DNA of 64,000 nt from Betaproteobacteria bacterium (GCA_012026885.1 VEPL01000029.1:391760-455759), one strand, 5' to 3'. Shown: positions 14,323-23,124, counted from the first letter of the stretch. Translations and numbers: made by a program. Notes: a model not told the origin generated them from the sequence alone.

Positions 14323-16746
14323 ATGATGAAGAATAATCAACGCACTTTCCGGCTGACCCTGTTGTCGTCGGCCCTGATCGCCGCCTTCGGCACGGCCTAC
14401 GCCCAAGAGGACGATGACGACGTCAAGCCGCTGATCACGCCCACCAGTTCGGTGTCGGTGGGTGCCGGCTACTGGACCAATGACCGCCCGCAGATGGGCC
14501 AGTACGACGGCATGCGCGACCAGGGGTTGTACGGCCTGTTCGATCTCGATGTCGCCAAGCGCATCGAGGAAACCGGCACCTGGATCATCGTCCAGGGGCG
14601 CAACCTTGGCCTCAATGACCGCGACGTCCGCGCCGAATTCACCCGTCAGGGCCAGTACGGCGGTTATCTCACCTACAGTCGCACGCCGCGCAACAATCCC
14701 TACACGATCAGCACGCGCCTGCAGGGGATTGGCTCGACCAATCTCTCCTACAATGCGCAGACGGGTACAGCAGTCGCGACGCCTTGCCCATCCGGAGCCG
14801 GGTGCCGGGATGTCGAACTGGAATCCCTGCGCGAACTGTACTCGGTTGGCGGCTTCGTCAACCTGATGCCCGGCCTCGATTTCAAGGTCGACTTCAGCAA
14901 CGAGACGAAGTCAGGCACCCGCCAGTGGGGCTGGGGCAGCGCCGCGCTGTTTTCGGTCGAACCGCTCGACAGCACGACCCGCATCCTCGACGCCAAGCTG
15001 GAGTACGCCGGCGAAAAGCTGCAGTTGTCCGGCGGCTACCTCGGCAGTTGGTTCAACAATGCGAACCAGCAGATCAACGAGCGCATCAATGGCCTGACCG
15101 CAACCGGCACCAGCCCGGCATTCAATGCCTTGACGCCGATGTCGCAGCCGCTCGACAACCACGCGCACCAGCTCTATGCCGACGGCGGCTACAGCTTCAC
15201 GCCGACGACGCGGGCGACCTTCAAGGCCGCCTACACCAAGGCGTACTCGGATGGAAATCTCCAAGCGAACGGCCCCTGCCAGAACGCCACCCTGTTAAAT
15301 GGTGTCGCGGTCAACGCCGTGACGACGAACGCCACCAACGTCAACGGCCCGCTGTGCGGCACGCCCAGCAGCCTCAACGGCCAGGTCGATACGAAACTGA
15401 TCCAGTTGGGCATCACGTCGCGGCCGCTGGACAAGCTGTCACTGATGGCCAACTATCGCTATTACGACGTCGACGACAAGACGCCCGTGAGCCAATGGGC
15501 CACCGCCAGCACCGGCACCGGTGCCGGTAACAACGCCGGCACGGCAGCCTACTTCGGCCTCTACAACACGCCGTGGTCGTACACGACCAACTCGGCGAAG
15601 GCTGAGGCCACCTACCGCCTGCCGCTTGCCATCAGCGCTACCGGCGGCGTCGAGTACTCCAACCAGAACCGGAGCACGCCGAGTGTCGGCAACACGTACG
15701 TCCCCTTCCGTTCGGACATCACCGAAGTGACCTGGCTGGCCAAGGTCCGCCGCTCGTTCGCCGAGAACCTGAGCGGTTATGTGAGCTACCGCTACAGCAG
15801 CCGGACCGGCGGCTCTTACGATACCGTCAATCAGGGTGTGAATCCCCTTGGCGCCACCGCGCCAAACGTCTACAACATTAACGCGCTGCCCGCCAACTTG
15901 ATCAACCCGCTGCACATCTCGGATCGCAACCGGAACCTCTGGCGCGTGTCCGTGGATTGGGAGCCGATCGACAAGCTGAGCCTGCAGTTCCGCACCGATC
16001 AGGCCAACGACAACTACCCGTCGGATGGCCGCCCCTACGGACTGCAGGACGGCAAGAACCAGGTGTATGCCGTCGACGCCAGCTACGCGATTACCGACAA
16101 CTGGATCGTCACGGCCTACTACGCCTTCAACAAGACGAGCGCGACCCAGAACAACTTCCGCGGCAACAATACTGCCTACAGTCCCGCCAGCCTCGCTGCG
16201 GCCCCTGCCGCATCCGGGGGTACCTCGGTCGGCAACTTCAGCACCACCCTCGAGGACAGCGGGAAGTCGGCCGGACTGAACGTTCGCGGCAAGGTCACCC
16301 AGCGCATCAGCGTCGAAGCCGGTGGCGACTGGTTCGACAACACCAGCAGCTACAACCAGAGCCTCTCCGCGCTTAGCGCCGGCAACCTCTACCCGGTAGG
16401 CGTGTCAAGCAACCCGACCAACGTCAGTGGCGGCGGCCCCTTGCCCGACAACAACTACAACATCCTTCGCCTGCGGCTGAATGCCACGTACGCTCTCGAC
16501 AAGAGTTCGGACCTGCGCTTCGACTATCTCTTCGATCGCTTCCGCACCAACGACTGGTCGTACACTTTCGCCAACGGCAGCAATTACAACTACTACAGCG
16601 GCGCAGTGGCCTGTACCGGTTGTGCGCCAACATCGACAATCAACGGTGTCACCGGGGTGAATGTCGCCGACGGGACGTCGGTTTCGCAGAAGTCCAACCA
16701 GTCCGCCAGCTACTTCGGTCTGCGCTATATCTACAAGTTCCAATGA
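14323..16746 (+). CDS. mtrB: MtrB/PioB-family outer-membrane beta-barrel
   Basis: 807 residues: signal peptide (about 1-27, cleavage after AYA), a short acidic N-terminus (EDDDDVKP), then a long barrel with many alternating aromatic strands and Asn/Thr/Gly-rich loops, ending in LRYIYKFQ. Length and style fit the decaheme-associated MtrB_PioB family. It has several Cys pairs (for example Cys155/Cys161). It forms the sheath for the MtrA decaheme wire. ATG 14326 is an equally good start (better spacing from GGGGGA). A terminator follows 30 bp after the stop. Confidence 0.92.
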   Translation: MMKNNQRTFRLTLLSSALIAAFGTAYAQEDDDDVKPLITPTSSVSVGAGYWTNDRPQMGQYDGMRDQGLYGLFDLDVAKRIEETGTWIIVQGRNLGLNDRDVRAEFTRQGQYGGYLTYSRTPRNNPYTISTRLQGIGSTNLSYNAQTGTAVATPCPSGAGCRDVELESLRELYSVGGFVNLMPGLDFKVDFSNETKSGTRQWGWGSAALFSVEPLDSTTRILDAKLEYAGEKLQLSGGYLGSWFNNANQQINERINGLTATGTSPAFNALTPMSQPLDNHAHQLYADGGYSFTPTTRATFKAAYTKAYSDGNLQANGPCQNATLLNGVAVNAVTTNATNVNGPLCGTPSSLNGQVDTKLIQLGITSRPLDKLSLMANYRYYDVDDKTPVSQWATASTGTGAGNNAGTAAYFGLYNTPWSYTTNSAKAEATYRLPLAISATGGVEYSNQNRSTPSVGNTYVPFRSDITEVTWLAKVRRSFAENLSGYVSYRYSSRTGGSYDTVNQGVNPLGATAPNVYNINALPANLINPLHISDRNRNLWRVSVDWEPIDKLSLQFRTDQANDNYPSDGRPYGLQDGKNQVYAVDASYAITDNWIVTAYYAFNKTSATQNNFRGNNTAYSPASLAAAPAASGGTSVGNFSTTLEDSGKSAGLNVRGKVTQRISVEAGGDWFDNTSSYNQSLSALSAGNLYPVGVSSNPTNVSGGGPLPDNNYNILRLRLNATYALDKSSDLRFDYLFDRFRTNDWSYTFANGSNYNYYSGAVACTGCAPTSTINGVTGVNVADGTSVSQKSNQSASYFGLRYIYKFQ

Positions 16747-16776
16747 CGCGCCGCCGTTCGATCGGCTGACAATCAG

Positions 16777-16807
16777 GGGATCGGGCTTTGACGCCCGGTC
16801 CCTTTTT
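16777..16807 (+). terminator. Rho-independent terminator after mtrB
   Basis: A 10-bp stem (GGGATCGGGC / GCCCGGTCCC, one G-T pair) with a 6-base loop is followed by TTTTT at 16803-16807. It separates the mtrA/mtrB transcript from the inner-membrane cytochrome gene, which would then rely on readthrough or its own promoter. Confidence 0.85.
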
Positions 16808-16859
16808 CCGTTAACGTGCTGAATTAGTGCCTGAACGAGAAATCCGGAGAACAACAACC

Positions 16860-18821
16860 ATGCTCCACGCCCCCTCCCTCGCCCGCTGGCTGGCCGCTGC
16901 GGCGCTCGCCGTCGGCGTCGTGCTGCCCGCCAGTGCGCTCGTCCCCTTCGGGCTCGAGAATGCCATCTGCCTCGAGTGCCATGAGAGCACGCGCGAGAAG
17001 ATCAAGGTGGCGGGCGAGGATGGCGAAAAGCGTGTACTGCAGCATCTGGACATCAACCGGATCGCCCAGGGCATCCACGCCAAGATGGACTGCGTCACCT
17101 GTCACACCAACATCGTCGACGCCAAGGAAAACCATTCCAAAGCCCCCAACGTCCCCGACCCCGATTGCCTCACCTGCCACCGCAAGCTGTGGGACGAGGT
17201 CAAGGCCTTCCCGCAGGGCAAGGAGCGCCTCGGGACGGTGTACAAGAACATCCAGTTGTGGGAAGCCTCGTTCCACGCCCGTCCCGACACCGACAATCCC
17301 GAGCGCGTCAAGGCCTACTGCCGCGAGTGCCACGCCACGCACGATTTCGCCGTGCCCAAGCAGGGCGTTACCGCGCGCAAGCACTGGAGCCTGACCGTTC
17401 CCGAGACCTGCGGCCCGACCTGCCACGAGGAGCAGTACGAGGAGTGGTCGCACTCGGTCCATGGCAAACTCATCCTCGAAGAGGCCGACACCAAGAGCGC
17501 CGTCTGCAGCGACTGCCATACCTCGCATGCCGTCGTCGGCGGCTCGTCCGACGCGCACAAGCTGCGCGTCGTCGAGGCCTGTGGCAGTTGTCACAAGGAA
17601 CAGCTGGCGAGCTACCGCAAGACCTACCACGGCCAGGTCAACAAGTTAGGCTACACCTACACGGCCAAGTGCTTCGACTGCCACAACAACCACGAGATCC
17701 TCAAGAAGGATGATCCCGAGGCGCGCACGCACGTCGACAACCGCCTGAAGGCCTGCGAAAAGTGCCATAGCGGCAAGAAGGAAGGCATCCCCAAGGCGGC
17801 CGAGGGCTGGCTGACCTTCCACCCGCATGCCAATACCAACAACTTCGCCAAGTTCCCCGGCATGTGGATCGCCGACAAGGTCATGAAGGGACTGCTGATC
17901 TTCGTCTTCGCCTTCTTCGGTTTGCATTCCGCGCTCTGGTTCTTCCGCGAACTGAAGGACCGTCGCGACGGTAAGGCCGAGCCGATGGTCAACCTGGAAG
18001 GTCTACAGCTGAATGCCTACTTCCGCCGCTTCACGCCGGCCTGGCGCGCCCTGCACGCTGTTGCCGTGCTGGCGGTGATCACGCTGATCCTCACCGGTTC
18101 GACGGTGCTTTACGCCGGCAGCCCACTGGCGCCGGTGATCGCCGAACTGGTCGGCGGCCCGCGCGTCCTCGGCCTGATCCACCGCACGGCTGCCGCGGTC
18201 CTGCTCACCCTGTTCGTGATCCACGCCGTCACGCTGCTGGTCAAGGTCAAGCGCGACAAGACCTTCTCCTGGTCCGGTCCGGATTCGCTGTTGCCCAACC
18301 GCAAGGACTTCGCCGATTGTGCCGCGATGTTCCGCTGGTTCCTCGGCAAGGGTGAGCGCCCGCGGTTCGACCGCTGGACCTACTACGAGAAGTTCGACTA
18401 CTGGGCGATGGTCATCGGCATCATCGCAGCCGCGACGACTGGCCTGATCATGGCCTTCCCGACCTTCATCGCGACCTACCTGCCGGGCTCGATCTTCAAC
18501 GTGTCGCTGCTCATCCACGGCCACGAAGCGGTCCTGGCGGCAGTCTTCCTGTTCACGGTGCATGTCTTCAACACGCGCTTCCGTCCGAACCGGACCGACA
18601 CCGATGGCACGATGTCGAGCGGACTGGTCTCGCTCGACGACTTCCGCCGCAACCATCCGGCGCATTACCAGCGCCTGATCGCTTCGGGCGAGCTTGCCAA
18701 CCATCTCGCGCCGCCGCCGACGAATGTCAGCAAGCTGAAGGCCCGCATGGTGAACTTCGTGCTGCTGACGCTGGCGTTGATCATCCTCGCCATCATCGGG
18801 ACCGGCGTCTTCACCGCCTGA
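16860..18821 (+). CDS. Nine-heme cytochrome c fused to a membrane cytochrome b (CbcL-like quinone/periplasm oxidoreductase)
   Basis: 653 residues from ATG 16860 (Shine-Dalgarno GGAGA); the frame extends to a GTG at 16827 but the signal peptide starts at 16860. The periplasmic part has eight CXXCH motifs (residues 37, 78, 103, 154, 216, 241, 271, 299) and one CX3CH (CGPTCH, 184-189). The C-terminal half is a b-type domain with about six membrane segments (near 342, 399, 438, 514, 548, 630). His399, His441, His455, His553/555 and His568 are candidate heme b ligands. Geobacter CbcL has the same plan (nine c hemes plus a b-type module) and links menaquinol to external acceptors. It likely connects the quinone pool to the upstream MtrAB conduit. 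Confidence 0.88.
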   Translation: MLHAPSLARWLAAAALAVGVVLPASALVPFGLENAICLECHESTREKIKVAGEDGEKRVLQHLDINRIAQGIHAKMDCVTCHTNIVDAKENHSKAPNVPDPDCLTCHRKLWDEVKAFPQGKERLGTVYKNIQLWEASFHARPDTDNPERVKAYCRECHATHDFAVPKQGVTARKHWSLTVPETCGPTCHEEQYEEWSHSVHGKLILEEADTKSAVCSDCHTSHAVVGGSSDAHKLRVVEACGSCHKEQLASYRKTYHGQVNKLGYTYTAKCFDCHNNHEILKKDDPEARTHVDNRLKACEKCHSGKKEGIPKAAEGWLTFHPHANTNNFAKFPGMWIADKVMKGLLIFVFAFFGLHSALWFFRELKDRRDGKAEPMVNLEGLQLNAYFRRFTPAWRALHAVAVLAVITLILTGSTVLYAGSPLAPVIAELVGGPRVLGLIHRTAAAVLLTLFVIHAVTLLVKVKRDKTFSWSGPDSLLPNRKDFADCAAMFRWFLGKGERPRFDRWTYYEKFDYWAMVIGIIAAATTGLIMAFPTFIATYLPGSIFNVSLLIHGHEAVLAAVFLFTVHVFNTRFRPNRTDTDGTMSSGLVSLDDFRRNHPAHYQRLIASGELANHLAPPPTNVSKLKARMVNFVLLTLALIILAIIGTGVFTA

Positions 18822-18837
18822 GCGAAAGCGACGCGAC

Positions 18838-18870
18838 AAAAAAGGGAAGGCGGTACGCCTTCCCTTTTTC
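18838..18870. terminator. Bidirectional rho-independent terminator
   Basis: A perfect 14-bp stem (AAAAAGGGAAGGCG / CGCCTTCCCTTTTT) with a GTA loop has A/T tracts on both sides. It sits between the convergent cytochrome gene (ends 18821) and the lipoprotein gene (ends 18895) and can serve both. Confidence 0.93.
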
Positions 18871-18894
18871 TTTTTGCACCCTGGCGCTAGCGGC

Positions 18895-19428
18895 TCAGCG
18901 GCTGCACCAGTTGCGCCGGTCGCCACGCCCGAAGGCTAGCGCTTGGCGTTCGCTCAGGTTGGCCGTGCTGCGCAGGCGCCCGCTGGTGCCGTCGAAGAGA
19001 ACGTTGAACCGCGCCGCTTCGCCGAAATCGTCGCACCAGCGCCATTCCCAGACCAATTCGTCACGGGCCTTGAAGTATTGCGTCCAGCCCGGGAACGGCG
19101 GACCGACGACGCGCAGCACCTCGTCCTGGGTCATGCCCTCGCGCAGCCGCGCGAACTGCTGCGGCTCGAGGACATTGGCACTGGATACCAGCACGCCGCT
19201 GCGGTCGAGGCGAACGAAATAGGTGTGATATCCGGCCGGTCCGCGCGGATAGGCGAGTGTCTCGCCACCGTCGGGATCCGTCCAGCGCAAGGCCGGTTCG
19301 CCCATGATCCGGGTCACATCGGCAACGCGGCTACTGCCCGCTTGCAGCCCGCGCCCGTCGTAGCTGGCGCAGCCGGCCAGGGCCAGGGCCAGGGCCAGGG
19401 CCAGCAGGCTTGCCGCGAGTACGTTCAC
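18895..19428 (-). CDS. Small outer-membrane-type lipoprotein, SmpA/BamE-like repeat (tandem copy 2)
   Basis: 177 residues from GTG 19428. The signal sequence has a lipobox (LAGC) after a run of Leu-Ala pairs. The mature part has two SmpA/OmlA-like segments (TRIMGEPALRW and DEVLRVVGPPFPGW), suggesting a BamE-type fold. It is a clear paralogue of the gene at 19439-19936: both begin CASYDGRGL after the lipidated Cys and share YPRGP, VLRV.GP...GWT and WEWR.C.DF. It starts 10 bp after that gene's stop. Function unknown; probably cell-envelope. Confidence 0.85.
   Translation of the reverse strand: MNVLAASLLALALALALAGCASYDGRGLQAGSSRVADVTRIMGEPALRWTDPDGGETLAYPRGPAGYHTYFVRLDRSGVLVSSANVLEPQQFARLREGMTQDEVLRVVGPPFPGWTQYFKARDELVWEWRWCDDFGEAARFNVLFDGTSGRLRSTANLSERQALAFGRGDRRNWCSR
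19375..19404 (-). repeat. Five GGCCAG hexamers in the lipoprotein signal sequence
   Basis: Five perfect tandem copies of a 6-bp unit (GGCCAG on the plus strand) encode the Leu-Ala repeats of the signal peptide hydrophobic core. Being 6 bp long, copy-number change keeps the frame and would only alter hydrophobic length. Confidence 0.85.
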
Positions 19429-19438
19429 GGCACAGTCC

Positions 19439-19936
19439 TCAGCAGTGCGGGTGGCCCCGTCCGACCGATTCGACATAGCTTTGCGTCGTCTTCACCTGCC
19501 CGCTTGCGCTGTCGAAGATCACATCGAAGCGCGAGGCCTGGCTGAAATCGTTGCAGTAACGCCACTCCCAGACCGTCTCGTTGCGGGCCGGGTAGTTCGC
19601 GGTCCACCCGGGCTGCGACGGCCCGAGCACGCGCAACACCTCCTGCTCGCTCATGCCCGGCTGGATGCGCGCGAAATGCTGCAGATCGAGAACGTTCTCC
19701 TTGGCAGTCATGAGCCCGTCGCGGCCAATCGTCACCATGAAGGTTTCGGTACCGGACGGTCCGCGCGGATAGGCCAGCACGGCGGACCCATCATTTTCCT
19801 GCCAGCGCATGGCCGGCTGGCCCATCAGTTCGATGACCTGGGCCTCGGTACTGGCGCCGGGCTTCAGGCCGCGTCCGTCATAAGAGGCGCAAGCCGACAA
19901 CAACAGCACAACGAGCAAGCTGACAAGAAATTTCAT
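19439..19936 (-). CDS. Small outer-membrane-type lipoprotein, SmpA/BamE-like repeat (tandem copy 1)
   Basis: 165 residues from ATG 19936. Signal peptide MKFLVSLLVVLLLSAC with the lipobox LSAC, then ASYDGRGLKPGAS and the two SmpA-like segments (VIELMGQPAMRW and QEVLRVLGPSQPGW). Tandem paralogue of the downstream gene; the pair arose by duplication. The tail RGHPHC adds a terminal Cys. It is followed upstream by ribE, 69 bp away. Confidence 0.85.
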   Translation of the reverse strand: MKFLVSLLVVLLLSACASYDGRGLKPGASTEAQVIELMGQPAMRWQENDGSAVLAYPRGPSGTETFMVTIGRDGLMTAKENVLDLQHFARIQPGMSEQEVLRVLGPSQPGWTANYPARNETVWEWRYCNDFSQASRFDVIFDSASGQVKTTQSYVESVGRGHPHC

Positions 19937-20005
19937 CGCCTTCTCCAAGTCAGGTCCGACCGTCACAGCGTATCCGCCGCGCCATTTTCGCGCAACCGGA
20001 CCGGG

Positions 20006-20596
20006 CTATTCCCCGGCAGAAAGCAGGCGTTCGCAATAGCGTGCGATCAGGTCCACCTCGAGATTGACCCTGCTGCCCGGCACAAGATTGCGCAGGGTCG
20101 TGTTTTCCAGCGTGTGGGGAATCAGGTTGATGGTGAACAGGTCGCCGGCCACCTCGTTGGTCGTCAGGCTCGTACCATTGACGGTGATCGAGCCCTTGCG
20201 CGCGATGTAGCGGGCGATATCGGGCGGCGCGCAGATCTCGAGCAGGCGGTTGTCGCCGACCGGGTCGAAGCGCAGCACGTCGCCGACCCCGTCGACATGG
20301 CCGGATACGAGATGGCCACCCAGGCGGTCGGCCAGCCGCAATGCCTTTTCCAGATTGACCTCGCCGGGCGCATCGAGTCCGACGGTGCAGGAAAGCGTTT
20401 CCGGCGACACGTCCACGCTGAAATAGCTCCCGTCGTGCTCGACGACCGTCAGGCAAACCCCGTTGCAGGCGATCGAGTCGCCAAGGACGACATCGTCGAG
20501 GCCGAGGCGACCGGCCTCGACGCGCAGGCGGAAACCCGCTTCGCGGGCGGTGACGTGGGTGATGTGGCCGACAGCGGCGATGATTCCTGAAAACAT
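20006..20596 (-). CDS. ribE: Riboflavin synthase alpha chain
   Basis: Converts two 6,7-dimethyl-8-ribityllumazine into riboflavin. 196 residues from ATG 20596 with the N-terminal MFSGIIAAVG and two lumazine-binding repeats (GDSIACNGVCLTV and GSITVNGTSLT), the usual length. The frame stays open far upstream only as an antisense shadow of the next gene. No RFN/FMN riboswitch pattern is visible upstream. Divergent from the substrate-binding-protein gene. Confidence 0.96.
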   Translation of the reverse strand: MFSGIIAAVGHITHVTAREAGFRLRVEAGRLGLDDVVLGDSIACNGVCLTVVEHDGSYFSVDVSPETLSCTVGLDAPGEVNLEKALRLADRLGGHLVSGHVDGVGDVLRFDPVGDNRLLEICAPPDIARYIARKGSITVNGTSLTTNEVAGDLFTINLIPHTLENTTLRNLVPGSRVNLEVDLIARYCERLLSAGE

Positions 20597-20719
20597 GGCG
20601 ATTCCCAGCAAAAATGGCCACTTTATCACCGTCGACCGCAGCAGTGTCTTGCGGGAAAGGACACGAGCGTTTACGTTTCGTGTTGGTCCATACCAAACCA
20701 ATCCTGCGAGGAGGGAGAC

Positions 20720-21859
20720 ATGAAAAAGACGATGATTGCCGCGGCGCTTGCCGCCTTCACCACCGCTGCCATGGCCGACATCAACGTCGGCATCACGCTT
20801 TCGGCCACCGGTCCCGCCGCGTCGCTGGGGATCCCCGAGAAAAACACGATCGCGCTGCTGCCGGCGACGATTGCCGGCCAGAAGGTCAATTACATCGTGC
20901 TCGACGACGCCTCCGACACGACGACCGCGGTCAAGAACACGCGCAAGCTGATTGCCGAAAACAAGGTCGACGTAGTCATCGGCTCGACCACGACGCCCAA
21001 TTCGCTGGCCATGATCGACGTCGCCGCCGAAAGCGAGACGCCGATGATCTCGATGGCCGCCTCGGCACGCATCGTCGAGCCGGTCGACGACAAGAAGCGC
21101 TGGGTCTTCAAGACGCCGCAAAACGACGCCCAGATGTCGACCGCGATCGTCGAGCACATGACCAGCAACGGCGTGAAGACCGTCGCCTACATCGGCTTCT
21201 CCGATGCCTACGGCGAAGGCTGGTGGAACGAATTCTCGAAGATTGCCGAGGCGCGCAAGATCCAGCTCGTCGGCAATGAACGCTTCAACCGCACCGACAC
21301 CTCGGTGACCGGCCAGGTCCTCAAGATCCTCGCAGCCAAGCCCGATGCCGTGCTGATCGGCGGCGCCGGCACGCCCGCCGCACTGCCGCAGAAGGCGCTC
21401 AAGGAAAAGGGCTACAAGGGCCAGATCTACCAGACGCATGGCGTCGCCAATGCCGATTTCCTGCGCGTCTGCGGCAAGGATTGTGAAGGCACGGTGCTGC
21501 CGGCCGGACCGGTGCTCGTCGCCGACCAGCTGCCGGCCGATCACCCGGTCAAGAAATCGGCGATGGAATACGTGACCAAGTACGAGGCGGCTCACGGCAA
21601 GGGCACGGTGTCGACTTTCGGCGCCCATGCCTGGGATGCAGGCCAGCTGCTCAACGCCGCCGCGCCGGCCGCGCTCAAGAAGGCGCAGCCGGGCAGCAAG
21701 GAGTTCCGCGCTGCGCTGCGCGACTCGCTCGAGGGCGTCAAGAACCTGCCGGTCGCCCACGGTGTCGTCAACATGAGCGCGCAGGACCACCTTGGATTCG
21801 ACCAGCGCGCCCGCGTCATGGTCAAAGTAGACAACGGCACCTGGAAACTGATCAAGTAA
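20720..21859 (+). CDS. LivJ-like periplasmic substrate-binding protein (copy 1)
   Basis: 379 residues, signal peptide 1-19 (ending AMA), mature start DINVGITLSATGPAASLGIPEKN as in branched-chain amino acid/amide-type binding proteins. Conserved GSTTTPNSLAM and QTHGVANADFL. Good Shine-Dalgarno (GAGGAGGGAGA). It feeds the permease/ATPase genes downstream. The adjacent gene is a near-duplicate. In related bacteria such cassettes may transport aromatic or other carboxylates, so the substrate is not fixed. Confidence 0.9.
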   Translation: MKKTMIAAALAAFTTAAMADINVGITLSATGPAASLGIPEKNTIALLPATIAGQKVNYIVLDDASDTTTAVKNTRKLIAENKVDVVIGSTTTPNSLAMIDVAAESETPMISMAASARIVEPVDDKKRWVFKTPQNDAQMSTAIVEHMTSNGVKTVAYIGFSDAYGEGWWNEFSKIAEARKIQLVGNERFNRTDTSVTGQVLKILAAKPDAVLIGGAGTPAALPQKALKEKGYKGQIYQTHGVANADFLRVCGKDCEGTVLPAGPVLVADQLPADHPVKKSAMEYVTKYEAAHGKGTVSTFGAHAWDAGQLLNAAAPAALKKAQPGSKEFRAALRDSLEGVKNLPVAHGVVNMSAQDHLGFDQRARVMVKVDNGTWKLIK

Positions 21860-21934
21860 GCCCCTGATCGGCCAAGGGGATACAGGGCGGGCGTGGTAAA
21901 CTCCCGCCCTTCCCACGTTTACGCGTCCTTCCCG

Positions 21935-23086
21935 ATGATCCGCTCCAGCCGCCTTGCCGCCACCGCCCTCGCCCTCATCGTCCACACCATGCCGGCGCTC
22001 GCCGACATCAACGTCGGCGTATCGGTTTCGGCGACAGGTCCCGCCGCCTCGCTCGGCATCCCCGAGAAGAACACCATCGCGCTACTGCCGTTGACGATCG
22101 CCGGCCAGAAGGTCAATTACATCGTCCTCGACGACGCCACCGACCCGACCCAGGCGACCAAGAACATCCGGAAACTGATCAGCGAGAACAAGGTCGATGT
22201 GGTCATCGGCTCGACCACCACCCCCAATTCGCTGGCCATGATGGATGTCGCGGTCGAAAGCGAAACGCCCCTGATTTCCATGGCCGGCTCGGCCATCGTC
22301 GTCGACCCGATGGATGCCAAGCGCCAGTGGGTGTTCAAGACCGCGCAGAACGACGCGCACATGGCGACCGCCATCGTCCAGCACATGACCGACAAGGGCG
22401 TCCAGAACGTCGCCTTCATCGGCTTCGCCGACGCCTATGGCGAAGGCTGGTACAAGGAATTCGCCAAGATCGCCGAAGCGCGCAAGCTGAAGATCGTCGC
22501 CAACGAGCGCTTCCAGCGCAACGACACGTCGGTCACCGGCCAGGTGCTCAAGATCATGGCGGCCAAGCCGGATGCGGTGCTGATCGGCGGCGCCGGGACG
22601 CCGGCTGCGCTGCCGCAGAAGACGTTGAAGGAAAAGGGCTACAAGGGCCTGATCTACCAGACGCACGGCGTCGCCAACAACGATTTCCTGCGCGTCGGCG
22701 GCAAGGATGTCGACGGCGCCTTCCTGCCGGTCGGACCGATGGTCGTCGCTGCCCAGTTGCCGGCCGATCATCCGGTCAAGAAATCGGCACTCGAGTACGT
22801 CGGCAAGTACGAGGCGGCGCACGGCAAGGGCAGCGTCAGTTCGTTCGGCGGCCACGCCTGGGATGCCGGCGTGCTGCTGCAGAACGCGATCTCCGTCGCC
22901 CTGAAGAAGGCGCAGCCGGGCACGAAGGAATTCCGCAAGGCCCTGCGCGATGCGCTCGAATCGACGAAGAACCTGCCGGCCGCGCACGGCATCTTCAACA
23001 TGACGCCGAACGATCATCAAGGCTTCGACCAGCGGGCGCGGGTCATGGTCACCATCGAGGGTGGCACCTGGAAACTGGTGAAGTAA
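21935..23086 (+). CDS. LivJ-like periplasmic substrate-binding protein (copy 2)
   Basis: 383 residues from ATG 21935 (the frame extends to 21893, but the signal peptide MIRSSRLAATALALIV begins at 21935). Mature region DINVGVSVSATGPAASLGIPEKN, largely identical to copy 1 along its length and clearly a tandem duplication. Differences concentrate in the signal peptide and scattered positions (for example LRVGGKDVDGAF against LRVCGKDCEGTV, losing both Cys). It lies 75 bp after copy 1 and 38 bp before the transporter fusion. Confidence 0.9.
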   Translation: MIRSSRLAATALALIVHTMPALADINVGVSVSATGPAASLGIPEKNTIALLPLTIAGQKVNYIVLDDATDPTQATKNIRKLISENKVDVVIGSTTTPNSLAMMDVAVESETPLISMAGSAIVVDPMDAKRQWVFKTAQNDAHMATAIVQHMTDKGVQNVAFIGFADAYGEGWYKEFAKIAEARKLKIVANERFQRNDTSVTGQVLKIMAAKPDAVLIGGAGTPAALPQKTLKEKGYKGLIYQTHGVANNDFLRVGGKDVDGAFLPVGPMVVAAQLPADHPVKKSALEYVGKYEAAHGKGSVSSFGGHAWDAGVLLQNAISVALKKAQPGTKEFRKALRDALESTKNLPAAHGIFNMTPNDHQGFDQRARVMVTIEGGTWKLVK

Positions 23087-23124
23087 GCCCGGGCGAGCGC
23101 CGCAACCGCGCCTAGACGGCCCGC

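Noticed and set aside
20597..21985. Upstream extension of the ribE frame (to 659 codons)
   Set aside because: It runs antisense through the first substrate-binding protein gene; riboflavin synthase clearly starts at ATG 20596 (MFSGI).
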